Part shown: positions 1 through 10,628 of the stretch, piece after piece
Numbering within the stretch: position 1 is the stretch's first letter
Layout: the number at the start of each line of letters is the position of its first letter
Assembly (NCBI RefSeq): GCF_022539665.2
Contig: NC_081331.1
Span: forward strand, 2,762,501 to 2,826,500
DNA: 64,000 nt
Direction: 5' to 3'
From: Daphnia carinata
Lineage: Eukaryota; Arthropoda; Branchiopoda; Diplostraca; Daphniidae
Program-made: the position numbers and the translations under genes
The notes under the pieces: model-generated
The model's input: the letters and a program-made list of their open reading frames with translations, nothing else
What the model was told of the DNA's origin: nothing
The model's database searches: none

Positions 1-1
1 A

Positions 2-439
2 GGCGAATACGTTAGTCTTTACCAAGTGCAGCGTGGCCTATTGAGTAGGCGTGCCGAACAGTTATCTGCTGAGCGTCAGAAACTGAAGGAGAGAATTTTG
101 AAGTTGACTATTCTTTTACCTTGCTTGGCACCCCAATTGAAGAATTCACCCGAATGGTTGCAATTGCAGCCCGAGCCGGAAACGATAGCCAATTCAGAAG
201 ATGGGTTGAGTGTTACCATTCGTAACGAAACAGAAGCTTTGTCTGACGTGGACCCTACCTTGGAACACACAGTTTCCCAAATCATCGATGTTTTGTTAGA
301 AATCACAAACTGCACATTACCAACCAGCGAAACTCTGACGCAGACTGATCTCTATCCCTTGGAAGACCGAATTCGTAAGCCGAACGAGAATTTTCATCCA
401 TGTTGGCCTATGTATTCAGGAAGAATCATTAACATTTGA
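2..439 (+). CDS. GOLGA2: Golgin subfamily A member 2 (GM130), C-terminal end, partial
   Basis: The window opens inside the last exon, in frame from base 2. The first residues, GEYVSLYQVQR, match the conserved GEYI-LYQ-QR stretch near the C terminus of GM130, a cis-Golgi coiled-coil tether that binds GRASP65 and p115. A charged coiled-coil stretch follows (RAEQLSAERQKLKERI), then an acidic linker. The protein ends in HPCWPMYSGRIINI, a hydrophobic C-terminal tail comparable to the tail through which GM130 binds the GRASP65 PDZ domains. About 145 residues are present; the rest lies upstream of the window. The stop is only 148 bp from the convergent RpL10 stop. Identification rests on the two short conserved blocks, so confidence is good but not absolute. 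Confidence 0.8.
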   Translation, partial: GEYVSLYQVQRGLLSRRAEQLSAERQKLKERILKLTILLPCLAPQLKNSPEWLQLQPEPETIANSEDGLSVTIRNETEALSDVDPTLEHTVSQIIDVLLEITNCTLPTSETLTQTDLYPLEDRIRKPNENFHPCWPMYSGRIINI

Positions 440-525
440 AAATTTTGAATTTTCAATGTGCCTTTCCAAAGCTACTTTATAAACATTTCCATTTAAATAT
501 ACAGATATAAATGATTTCATCATTG

Positions 526-531
526 TTTATT
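526..531 (-). promoter_or_regulatory. Polyadenylation signal of RpL10
   Basis: Read on the minus strand this is AATAAA, 57 bp past the RpL10 stop codon. It lies in the 148-bp gap shared with the convergent GM130 gene. Confidence 0.6.
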
Positions 532-587
532 CTGTTTGAACAAGTTCAAGGATGGTAATAGAAAAACAAGATGAATTGGGCAACAAA

Positions 588-1483
<896 letters not shown>

Positions 1484-1645
1484 CTTGATACCTACACGAA
1501 TTAGATACAAAAAAAAACAGATGAATAACACAGCAAACTACCTTCGCGTACTAAAAGTAATTTTATGTCTAAGAAAATCCAATGGTGAACACGTACAAAA
1601 TATAGTTTCGTCGATGACTGCAGATAACAGGCAAAGAAATCTTAC

Positions 1646-1670
1646 CTCGGTCTCGAGAAAAAAGAAAGAG
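1646..1670 (-). promoter_or_regulatory. Non-coding first exon of RpL10 with TOP start
   Basis: On the minus strand a pyrimidine run CTCTTTCTTTTTTC begins at about 1670 and is followed by TCGAGACCGAG and a GTAAG donor at 1645. The first coding exon is preceded by a plausible acceptor about 10 nt before the ATG. A terminal oligopyrimidine start plus a 5' UTR intron is the standard layout of animal ribosomal protein genes and places them under mTOR/LARP1 translational control. The exact start base is inferred. Confidence 0.6.
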
Positions 1671-2160
1671 CTGTGGAGAGGAATGGACTGTACAAGGTTG
1701 TCAGTTCCAACTTTTAAGCCTGAATATTTGCCAACTCATGCAACCATGGGGCTCGGCCCCGCGCAGATTAGAATCTTTTTCGTCGATTCGGTGCAGGGAT
1801 TTTTTTGTGCTAGGTGCGATGCGGTGCTAGGTGCCATGCGGTGCTCGGTGCATCCCCGATTTGAACGTTCGGTGAATGCATGATAAAAACCTGTATGATA
1901 CCGTTTCGGCCCCGTATAGCCTTAAATCTTCCCTATGCCTGCTATGATAGAAGTAATTACATATTTTTCCCCCTTTTATGTAACCTCGTCCCGGCTTGAT
2001 TTATTTACCTATGGACGATCTACGGAAACCGAACGATCTAGGAGAACCGCACTGAAAACCAAAATGAGCTGACAGATGGCCAAAATAGCTACCCGATTGA
2101 CGCGGAGCCTATTGCTATCGATGAATTATTAACACTGTAAATCAACATGGTCTCAGTACA
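1671..2160. other. Intergenic, RpL10 upstream region with a 17-bp tandem repeat
   Basis: No gene recognised. Positions 1807-1852 hold 2.6 copies of a 17-bp unit (gtgctaggtgcgatgcg, then one with a single change, then a partial). A 132-codon open frame across the region has no coding character and overlaps the RpL10 first exon on the other strand. The region probably holds the RpL10 promoter. Confidence 0.5.
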
Positions 2161-2609
2161 TATGTACTAAGTAGTACATAGTTGCAGATGCACTTTTTCT
2201 TATGGGGTAAATGACAAACGCGCAGGGCGTTAGTCAATTGTTTTTTTTTTTTTAATATTGTCTGCTTGGAGTTTTTCCACGCGGAAGTCGCGATAAAACG
2301 TGGTTTTCTACGCGGATATGTGGAAAAAGAACCCTAAAATTGTAAATTAAATGAGAACCCATGAAATAAATTTGTTTAAATTATCTTACTTAATTTTTAA
2401 TACAAGACGGAATGTTGAAATTTTCTAGACACAAACAAAATGTAAATATGTACTTATAATTAAATATTTTTACACTTATTTACACTTTTTAAAATTTGAA
2501 CTTGGCGCGGTAAAAAAATGGCCGCCATAATGGTTTATCAAAAACAACTTTTTCAAACGTAATTTTTGGGGTTAAATATAGCAGCTTAAAAGTAAACGTT
2601 TAGAATAAC

Positions 2610-2634
2610 TTGTTCCTGGAATCACCAGGAACAA
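2610..2634. repeat. Hairpin 1 inside the MITE-like element
   Basis: Perfect 10-bp inverted repeat, arms ttgttcctgg and ccaggaacaa, loop aatca. Confidence 0.6.
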
Positions 2635-2799
2635 AAATATTATAATGGTTTCCTGTTTTGACGAAGATTAAGCATCAAACAATCAATGCAAAGTTTCGTC
2701 TTTTTCACACACCCCCTCCCCTTTCTAAAATCATGAAATTCTTTAATAATTATTTATGAAGAAACTAAACAGTTAAAATTGACAAATTTTGCATCAATC

Positions 2800-2822
2800 G
2801 ATAGCTCTTATCAAGAGCTATC
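2800..2822. repeat. Hairpin 2 inside the MITE-like element
   Basis: Perfect 10-bp arms gatagctctt and aagagctatc with a 3-nt loop atc. It is homologous to hairpin 3 at 3000-3022. Confidence 0.6.
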
Positions 2823-2999
2823 TAATTCTATGAAATTTATGTTAAATTTTCAGAAAAGGAAAGAGTTTAAGTGTAACATCTATTTTTTTATTTTTATCGG
2901 TTGCGTCCATTAGAACCTTAGATCGAAAAACAACAAAAACACATTTTGCGCTTAAAATTTTTTCGATTTGAAAATATTGATTACAATTACCTAAAAATG

Positions 3000-3022
3000 G
3001 ATAGCCCTTACCAAGGGCTATC
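3000..3022. repeat. Hairpin 3 inside the MITE-like element, covarying with hairpin 2
   Basis: Arms gatagccctt and aagggctatc, loop acc. Compared with hairpin 2, one T:A pair has become C:G, changed on both arms, so pairing is kept. Confidence 0.6.
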
Positions 3023-3500
3023 GATTTATATTATATTTATATTATTTATGTATTAAATCAGCGAATATCATAATTAATTTTGCTGACAAATAATTAAAAA
3101 ATTGTTTCTCTTATATTCCTTTATTTCAATTACTATAACTATTGTACATACATATAATAGTAATATATATATTATAATTGTATGTATAAATATATAAATA
3201 TAATTGTACGTATGTATAAATATATATGTATAATTTGTAATATACTGTATATATGTGTATTTATTATATTGTAGTATTTATGTACATTATCATAATATTG
3301 TAAATATAAATTTATATAAACCTAATTCATGTTATTCGCTTCGAAAAAAATTAAGACATGCGCTACACGCATTTTTGTTTAACTAGTTTAACTTTAACGG
3401 TTTAACCATTAAAGCAACCAAATCAAAGCCCTAGAGGCGACAACACACACTTTCCCCATAAAGAAAACTGTAGGCGCGATTATGTACTAAGTAGTACATA

Positions 3501-3938
3501 TTGCCTCGCGACCAGCCTGCTGTAAATCCATCTTGTTCATGCACAAATTTTCTCTTTCAAGATAATCGTAAAATAAAAAAAAATATCTGGTATGCCTTCT
3601 CAAATTCATGTAATGAAGTAGAATAAAATGTCTAAAATATAATCTAATAAATAATATTTCTAAAATGTAATCTACCACCAGTGCCGTCCCATTGCCATGT
3701 TTACATTTTTATTGGACGTATACATGAGATCAGTCAAAAACGTTGTGGAAAAAATTGTCTAATGGTAAAAGTAGTAATATCTTGTTATCTCTAGCAGCAT
3801 ATAATATAAGGTACTGTTAGTAATAGCATGGCTGGCAACGACCCTCAGCCAGTTTTGGAGAAATTAATGTGATCTCGTGAACCAGTGATTCTTGTTGTAA
3901 ACAAACCCGCCCTCCCAAACCTATTGGGAAAAAACATA
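3501..3938. other. Intergenic, SNX29 upstream region
   Basis: No gene recognised. A 63-codon open frame on the minus strand is low-complexity. The SNX29 promoter and 5' UTR are expected here. An ATG at 3829 opens a 14-codon frame ending before the SNX29 start, so it could act as an upstream ORF. Confidence 0.4.
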
Positions 3939-6135
3939 ATGTGCGAAAGTGGGAGCATGCAGTATAGAAACGAGCTAATCAAAACCATTCGTGAAAATGT
4001 TCAGAATTGTGAAAAAAAATTTGGTGGAAAAACTGTATTAGCAACAGAGGCTGAGCAGTCAGTAATAAAAGTAATAAATGGCTTTGAACTCATTCTACAA
4101 GATGGTCTGAAAGTTAAGAATGGAGTGAATCTAAAAAGTATCAACCTAAATGTGAACAGTTTCAGCCTTAGGTATTTTGAAGTAGATTGTTAGAGCTGCA
4201 TGAAAATAATACTATATTTTTCATTATGTGCAGACATGTTACAGAATTAGTATCAAATGGAATAAACATGGTTATGAACCCTGTTGGACAATCAGATCAA
4301 AATTTACCAGGTATAGGATTTGGGCTTTAATTTCTTGTTTCACCATTGTAAAATTTGTCTTTTTTTTTTCTTATATTTGCAAACACTATTTAAAAACTAG
4401 TGTTTTGGCACTTTGTGCGTAACCATCTAACAAGACATGAACAAGAAAGATACTATCATATTCAGAACATCACTACAGACTATGGAAGGGGAAGGGCATG
4501 GCTACGTTCAGCTATTAATGAACACTCACTTGATCGCTACCTCAGGATGCTTTTTTCTGATGAAAATCTCATTTCAAACTATTATGAACCTTCAGCTTTA
4601 TTGAATGATACCTGCTCAAGAGAATGCCTGCTTACTTCAGCAAAAGGTCCAAAAAATTTAAAATTTTTACTTATCCGTTAAATAACGTTTTCAAACTCTA
4701 GATCTACGCTCTGTGATATTTGCTCTAGTAGTTGACCGGAAGGAGTTGGACCTCGTCGATGAATCCAAGAAACTGATGATACAAAGTCTACGGCCAGAAC
4801 CCCAAGCAGTTAAGATGGCAATTACAGAACAAGAACAGGTTAAACCAAAAAAGAAATCGAAAGTTCGGGTTGTTGACCTAGAAAGTGATGGTGAAGTTGA
4901 AAAACCAGCAAAATCGTTTAACACTGCAGCAATTACCATTCCACAGAGCGGTAGTACACCATCCTTAGTATTTCAACATACAGGAAGCAGCCCAAGCATA
5001 AAGTCAATAGACTCACATGATGCACAGTTGACCGAAACAAAGCGTTCTACCATGAACTTATCAGAAATGAAGCAAATGCTTCTTGATCTCACCGAAAAGA
5101 AAATTCAGTTGGAGGACTCCAAATCATCTCTGCAGTTGCAACTGCATGGCGTGCAGCTTGAGAAGCAGGATCTTCAGGATCGTTTGAAAACAGCTGAACA
5201 GCAGAATGTGGAGTTGTCGAGGTAGTTTACATTTGAAATCATTATAAAACATTGCCTTAATATGAAATTGCGCCATAGGGAGAATACTATTCTTAAGGAA
5301 CAACTGAAGCACTATATGGGCGCTGTTCAGATGTTAAAGAATTCTACCAGCAACGCGGTTACCACGTCAACGTCTCTTTCTCTACCTCCCGACTACCACC
5401 AAGAAGCTAATCATTTTGAAGAAAAACTAATTCAGGTATATCGACATAAACATAAACGTATGTGCAAAGTAGTTAATAAAGAACTTATTTCGTATTCATG
5501 ATTATTTATAAATATATACTTTTTTCTTTAGGTTGCCGAAATGCATGGCGAATTAATGGAATTTAATTCTCACCTTCAGTGTAGTTTGAAAGCAGCCGAG
5601 AGATTTGCTGATCGTTTAAGAACCGAGCTAGTTCATTTACGTGGCCCTTTACCTTCCGATTATGCTGCCTGTAACGACGAAAACACCAGCATCTGTAACC
5701 TGGCATCATCTACCGAAAGTCCATGGATTCATATTTGGATACCTTCAACTTTTCTCGTTCATGGAACAGTTGATTCTCATCATGTCTACCAGGTTTTTCC
5801 GTTCAGTAGCCAATATCTCGTGTTCCTTATAAAACTGTCCTTTTCAAATTCAGGTTTACATTCGGATAGGTGATACTGAATGGACCATTTTCAAGAGATA
5901 TTCTCAAATATATAAATTTCGTAAGGAAATGCTGAAGCGATATACCTTTACTGCAGACATTCACTTTCCACCCAAAAAAAAATTTGGATATCGCGAAGAA
6001 AAAACTGTGGAAGACCGTCGGCGAAAATTGCAGGAATTTCTTCGACGATTTCTTAATCTGTGGATGAGAAATGAGACATGTATGACAACTTTAAATCAGA
6101 CCTCCTTTGTTAGTCTATTTTCTTTTTTTAGGTAA
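3939..6135 (+). CDS. SNX29: Sorting nexin 29 homologue (RUN + coiled coil + PX)
   Basis: Seven exons join in phase: 3939-4171, 4234-4310, 4401-4646, 4702-5221, 5279-5435, 5532-5792 and 5854-6135, giving 591 residues. The N-terminal RUN domain includes KKFGGKTVLATEAEQ, FWHFVRNHLTRHEQERY and the very conserved GRGRAWLRSAINEHSLDRYL. A polar linker follows, then a coiled coil (residues about 330-460) with LKHYMGAVQMLK and VAEMHGELMEFN, both typical of SNX29. The C-terminal PX domain starts near WIHIWIPSTFL and contains YIRIGDTEWTIFKRYSQIYKF and FPPKKKFG, consistent with phosphoinositide binding. The family acts in endosomal trafficking. The start at 3939 is the first ATG in the frame; a second in-frame ATG lies at 3957. 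The C-terminal tail is shorter and less conserved than in vertebrates. Confidence 0.9.
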
Positions 6136-6551
6136 ATATTACAATATTTTCAGTAAGATTAATTAACAAGTTCCCAAATTCCGAACCAAGAATGCCATTA
6201 GTGCGAATTATATCGCAAAAACTATTGAGCAAATTCTTTTTTCGGAATAGGGCTTGGTAGCATTTGCTTCTACAATAACATAAATTTTCATTTTAAATGT
6301 GCAGTGAGCAACCAAATTCAACTCCTCGACATACATAAACAGGACTCCATTCCCATTGAGTCCATCTGATGACCATACGACATAAGTGTACGCGAGATTA
6401 TCAAAGTTATTTTAAGTCTAAACACGTTATTTTGCCCATGTTTCAACTGAAAGTGTTTGTTAATTGTCAAGTTGACAAATGTTGTCGTGATATGTAACAA
6501 TACACATTAGCGCCACTGTATCCCAACAAGCATTTGCTTTTAGAAAAAAAC
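6136..6551. other. Intergenic between SNX29 and TM2D3
   Basis: No gene recognised. It should hold the SNX29 3' UTR and the TM2D3 promoter. A 60-codon minus-strand frame here shows no recognisable protein. Confidence 0.4.
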
Positions 6552-7500
6552 ATGGCAAATGTTAAATTTCGTTTCTTACCATATTTGATACTGTGCTTCA
6601 TTCCTAACCCAATTAAAGCACATGAGATAACCTCGAGTGCAATTAACCAAATAGGAGAAGCTTGTCTGCAAGAATCATGTAATACAATTACTGAAATTAA
6701 CGTCACTACCGATTCCAGTAACATGGATCCGTCTGAGCAAACGACCGAAATGCCCAGCGAAGAAGATATATCAGGGGAAACTTCGAATTCTTCATCCACT
6801 GTTGGCGATTCATGTCACTTATTACCTGTTGAATTCATGCGTTGTGATTTAAATTTCACATGTATCTACGGTGGACTTGTAAATGTCTCTTGTGAAACTG
6901 ATCACCCGTGTAAGGTATTAGTTGATATAGTAGCTATGCATAAGTGTGTATGGATGGTAATCTTAAAAATTGACAGGGTTCTAAAAAATTTCATAAAGAA
7001 ATGAAATGTCAGTATTGTTACCAAACTTCAGCAGAAGATCATTCTTGCAATGCAACAGGCACCTACTGCAATTCAGCAGCCAATCCAGTTCAAAAGTATA
7101 GGTCCAACTGCACTGCAAAATCAAATGTTCTTTGTTTGGGACAAAGAATGTTTTTTAAAAATATTAGATGCAACTGGACTTCTGGATACAAGGTAATAGT
7201 TTCTTGTGTCATCAGCATCTGAATTGGAACTAATAATTCATTCTGGATACAAGTGGAGCACAACACTATTGCTGAGCATCACTTTAGGTGGATTTGGAGC
7301 AGATAGATTCTATCTTGGGCATTGGCAGGTAAGTCTGGCTAGAGAACCAGTCACATGCAAAAAAACAATGTTTCATTGTCTTTTAGGAAGGAATAGGCAA
7401 GCTGTTCAGTTTTGGAGGAGCTGGAGTATGGACCCTTATTGATGTGATATTAGTTGCTGTAGGCTACCTTAAACCTGCAGATGGATCTGTGTACATATAA
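6552..7500 (+). CDS. TM2D3: TM2 domain-containing protein 3 (almondex homologue)
   Basis: Four exons, all phase 0: 6552-6914, 6977-7192, 7254-7328 and 7387-7500, giving 255 residues. A signal peptide covers about residues 1-23 (ends in IKAHE). A Ser/Thr-rich linker and a cysteine-rich region follow (CDLNFTCIYGGLVNVSCE, then CQYCYQ). The C terminus is the TM2 domain: KWSTTLLLSITLGGFGADRF, then YLGHWQEGIGKLFSFGGAGVW and a second helix, ending PADGSVYI. The DRF turn and the terminal PADGSxYI are diagnostic of TM2D3, whose fly orthologue almondex promotes Notch signalling at the membrane. The gene converges on mitochondrial thioredoxin with 78 bp between stops. The second intron (7193-7253) is bounded by a 13-bp direct repeat; see findings. 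Confidence 0.93.
7180..7253 (+). repeat. 13-bp direct repeat at both splice sites of TM2D3 intron 2
   Basis: The sequence ttctggatacaag occurs at 7180-7192, ending exactly at the donor, and again at 7241-7253, ending exactly at the acceptor. The intron between is 61 nt. Short direct repeats at both junctions are the footprint expected from intron gain by repair of a staggered break. Confidence 0.75.
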
Positions 7501-7578
7501 TATGTGGAATTAAGGAATATACAAATTTGACATACAAACTGTGTAATTTCCCCCTACATCATACAAAAGAAGCAAAGA

Positions 7579-8169
7579 TCATTCTCCAATCAATTTGTTG
7601 ACAAATGCTCTGAGTTTGTCATCATCCAAAACTCCAACAAATGATCCTTCTACTTTCCCTCCCTTAATTGCAATGACTGATGGTACAGCTGTGACCTACA
7701 ACATATAATAGTAAGGTCGTACACAAGAATGCTTATTTAGTTACGGAAGCTACAATACATATGTATATAACAAACATGCATCCAAGTACAACTTACGTTA
7801 TATTCTTCAGCCAGCTCTGGGACGTTATCAATGTCAACCTTGGCAAGGTGAAATTTATCTAACTTTTCAACAGCCAAGGCTTCCAGCCTAGGTCCTAGTG
7901 TCTTGCATGGTCCACACCATCTGGTATTACATTAAAGCACTTAGGACGAAGTAACTACTAAAAAAGAAAACGAAAGAAAAAGTTAATGCAACATACCTGG
8001 CGTGAAAGTCAACTAGGACTGGCGTGGAAGCGTTTAAAACTCTTTTCTGGAAATCTTCTTGATCCTGCACATTGAAAGATTGGTAACTAGCTGTTCGACC
8101 GATGGATAAAGACCGCCGAAAAACAGAACTAGTTTCGTTGATTAGATTTAGTTTAATTACACGCTGCAT
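7579..8169 (-). CDS. TXN2: Thioredoxin, mitochondrial
   Basis: Three exons: 7997-8169, 7797-7920 and 7579-7695, giving 137 residues. The N terminus MQRVIKLNLINETSSVFRRSLSIGR is basic and hydroxylated, fitting a mitochondrial presequence. The thioredoxin fold follows: FQKRVLNASTPVLVDFHARW, the catalytic WCGPCK motif split by intron 1 within the preceding Arg codon, then the cis-proline segment AVPSVIAIKGG. It reduces protein disulfides in the matrix and feeds peroxiredoxin 3. The length is slightly short compared with human TXN2 (166), mainly in the presequence. Start chosen as the ATG that opens the presequence; another ATG lies three codons upstream. It is divergently paired with CBY1. Confidence 0.93.
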
Positions 8170-8567
8170 TCTGTACAACTATTCAGTGACGTTATAATTT
8201 CTGTTGTAAGAACTAAAACAACGTTGCCCCTTTTTGATTTTTCAGGAAATAAGAATAAGCAGGTTTCGGTTATCTCATCTGAAATTCTTTTTGGTTTCTA
8301 ATGAAAGCGATTAACAGAGAGGTAAGCAAGTACTTGTATCGATACGGTTTCAATTACAAAAAGAGAAGGTTCACAATAGAAATCAAATGGAAATAATAAG
8401 GAGTATACGCGTACTTTACGTATGGTACTTTCAAGAATAGGGTTACGCAACCTCCGTTTTATGAGAGACATTGATAAGAAAAGCCCTTACACAATCACCT
8501 TGGAAACCAGATTTCAAACAACGCGGTGCCAATAAGATTATTAAAAAAAAACGAAAGCGAGGTTACC
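8170..8567. promoter_or_regulatory. Shared divergent promoter of TXN2 and CBY1
   Basis: About 400 bp separate two divergent start codons. The palindrome TATCGATA at 8337-8344 matches the DNA-replication-related element bound by DREF in arthropod housekeeping promoters. No TATA box is obvious. Function is inferred from position and motif only. Confidence 0.5.
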
Positions 8568-9041
8568 ATGCCTCTATTTCGTAGTAAATTCCAACCAAAA
8601 AAATGTCCAGCAAGAAAATCATCCACCGTTTCAAATTTAAGACGAAATATGGATGCCGTACAGTTAGAGGAGGAATTCAGCATTAACGTAGACAAAGTGA
8701 AGCTCAATCTTGGAGAAAATCTACAGTTTGAGTTCAATTCGGAAGACGGGAAATGGGTTCCAATTAGTTCTGTTTCCACAATCAAAACCAAGCAAAATAC
8801 TTTAATCCGCAAACTGGAAGGAGAAAACAATTGGCTGAAAATTCAAGCAGATTTGTTGCTTAATATGGTAAGTAAATTACATTTAAAAAAATATTTTCAC
8901 CTCATTAATCAAGAACTTACACAGCTGACGGAAACAGCGCTCGAAGCTCACCTGAACGCGGTACACTCCCAGGAAAAGGCTAGTCCTGAAGTCAAAGTTT
9001 CAAGAAAGAGCCCCTTTAAAGGACGAAAACTCTTTTCTTGA
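8568..9041 (+). CDS. CBY1: Chibby homologue (beta-catenin antagonist, basal-body protein)
   Basis: Two exons, 8568-8867 and 8925-9041, give 138 residues. The N terminus MPLFRSKFQPKKCPARKSST matches the Chibby signature (MPFF..-FSPKK-PPRKS), followed by SNL. A conserved GKWV element and a C-terminal leucine-rich coiled coil (TLIRKLEGENNWLKIQADLL then LNMLTETALEAHL) complete the family pattern. Chibby binds beta-catenin to limit Wnt output and works at the ciliary base. The start was chosen as the MPLF methionine. The 57-nt intron is a multiple of three and has no stop, so an unspliced mRNA would encode 19 extra residues. It converges on COX10. Confidence 0.88.
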   Translation: MPLFRSKFQPKKCPARKSSTVSNLRRNMDAVQLEEEFSINVDKVKLNLGENLQFEFNSEDGKWVPISSVSTIKTKQNTLIRKLEGENNWLKIQADLLLNMVSKLHLKKYFHLINQELTQLTETALEAHLNAVHSQEKASPEVKVSRKSPFKGRKLFS

Positions 9042-9181
9042 GTATTTGCCATTCGAAATTTGAAAGAAATATATTTTGTATGAACCCGTGGAAATGAAAT
9101 AGTTTCATTTAGGGGAATTCATTTCATCGGTCATTTATTCCTTTGTTATACTGCATATGTACACTGGTCCGACTAGTAAAC

Positions 9182-9187
9182 TTTATT
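9182..9187 (-). promoter_or_regulatory. Polyadenylation signal of COX10
   Basis: AATAAA on the minus strand, 22 bp beyond the COX10 stop. Confidence 0.55.
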
Positions 9188-9208
9188 AAGTTCTACTTGT
9201 AAGGAGCA

Positions 9209-10628
9209 TCAGCTGTGATAAAGGGCAGGAAAAAGACCACGAATAGTTTTAAGCAGCCAGTCTTCACTGTCCTCTCTCTTTTTGTGTACGAGCATGAGGA
9301 TCATAATAATGGGCAAATGTGCCAAAGACATTCGAAAAAGTTTCCGAGAACTAGAGCTATCTGAATGGCGGTAAAAACGCCACGCTAAAATTAAAAAATA
9401 CAAGTTTACAGGCAAAGAGTCCAGAGCAAATGTCCACGTTGTTAACCCAATAAGTGGTGCAGTCGTACATATTCCTATCAAAGCAGCGGTATGTCGCAGG
9501 GTTGTTCTCCGGCAGAGATCTGCAACAATTATTTCTGGTTAAATATAGGCTGCAATGGCATCGAAACTTATCAATACCTGGATTCGTGACAGCCATCATC
9601 CTATAGCCAGCACGCGAATAATCGGATCTAAGATTCCAAGATAACGCATTGAAATGAGGAAACTGCCATGCATATAACACTCCTCCCAACACCATTGCTC
9701 CGGCATCTAGATATCCAGTGCAACCGGCATAACCCATTAGGGGTGGAAGGGCACCAACTAAGAGAGAAAAGTATTATACTTTACATGCGATTCACGGTCA
9801 TTGATTGGGACAATAAACCATACCTACAGACCCTACCCATGTATTGGCTATGCTTGACCGCTTCATTGGGGTATATACCAATGTGTACAACGCCAACGTG
9901 AGAGCACCCAACGACGCACATACTCCGTTAACACCATAGTTCAATATTATCAAACCGGTAGTACCGCTCACAGCCGCAAATGTTACAGCATGTAAAGGGC
10001 TGCGCAGACAGAATGTTACAAAAATTTCCCCCATTTCAATGGAATGTGAAACCTTACCTCAAAAGTCCTCGAACCAATACACGGTTGCTCGTTCTTGCCA
10101 TTTGCGAGTCGAAAGGTACTTCGAAAAACTGGTTAATACTGTGAAGAAATACATAGATATTAAAGAACAAATTATGTATTTGTACGTAAGCAATAAATAC
10201 GTGTTTGCAGAGGCAGACGTCAAAGCTGTACCCAGAAGACAAAGGCCCAAAGTAGTGAAGTCGGTTGGTAATGGTGCCATAGCATAACCAGTAACGGCGG
10301 AGCATACGACAAGACCGGTTAACCGAAATTTCGCTAGAGAACTGTAATGGTTTGTCAGTTTAGCTGGCGTCATCAACTGAGGTGGATCAATTTTTTTAAT
10401 GGTTTTTTCATTGGTAATTTCAAGTAGTACATCTTGATTGACTACTGGACTGGGGTTACTTTGAGTAACTGTTGTGAGAACTACTGGTTTATTCTTTGTG
10501 ATCTCTTCAATCCCAGAGACTTCAAGTTTTTTGGATGCTGCTGCTCTCATCACATGGCGATGAACAATGCTTTTCTGCAGGCGCAGGCAGCTAGGGGATG
10601 TTAATAGTAAACAACTGGCACGTATCAT
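9209..10628 (-). CDS. COX10: Protoheme IX farnesyltransferase, mitochondrial (COX10)
   Basis: Five exons: 10201-10628, 10058-10138, 9824-9999, 9578-9757 and 9209-9519, giving 391 residues. It adds the farnesyl group to heme B to make heme O, the first step of heme A synthesis for cytochrome c oxidase, in the inner mitochondrial membrane. The N terminus from [20 protein letters not shown] looks like a presequence. The UbiA-family prenyl-diphosphate site is present as [18 protein letters not shown], spanning the first splice junction. Other conserved segments are [38 protein letters not shown] and the multiple membrane helices. An ATG 18 codons upstream of the chosen start is in frame and cannot be excluded. 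The gene converges on CBY1. Confidence 0.95.

Larger units (their letters stand above)
2161..3500. mobile_element. MITE-like element, 1.34 kb
   Basis: The same 20-mer tatgtactaagtagtacata occurs at 2161-2180 and 3481-3500. It is itself an 18/20 palindrome. Just inside the two ends an imperfect inverted match continues (tttttcttatggggtaaa at the left, tttccccataaagaaa at the right). The interior is AT-rich, has no long open frame, and contains three hairpins plus an extended TA-rich tract around 3130-3310. This fits a non-autonomous DNA transposon. Because the central AG of the palindrome has the same orientation at both ends, the 20-mer could also be part of the duplicated target site. I cannot name the superfamily. 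Confidence 0.55.

Noticed and set aside
1485-1883. A 132-codon plus-strand frame upstream of RpL10
   Set aside because: It lies antisense to the RpL10 5' exon and over a simple tandem repeat, and has no protein resemblance.
7193-7253. TM2D3 intron 2 as a simple tandem duplication of exon sequence without an intron
   Set aside because: The segment is 61 nt, would break the frame of the TM2 domain, and has GT and AG ends, so it must be spliced out.
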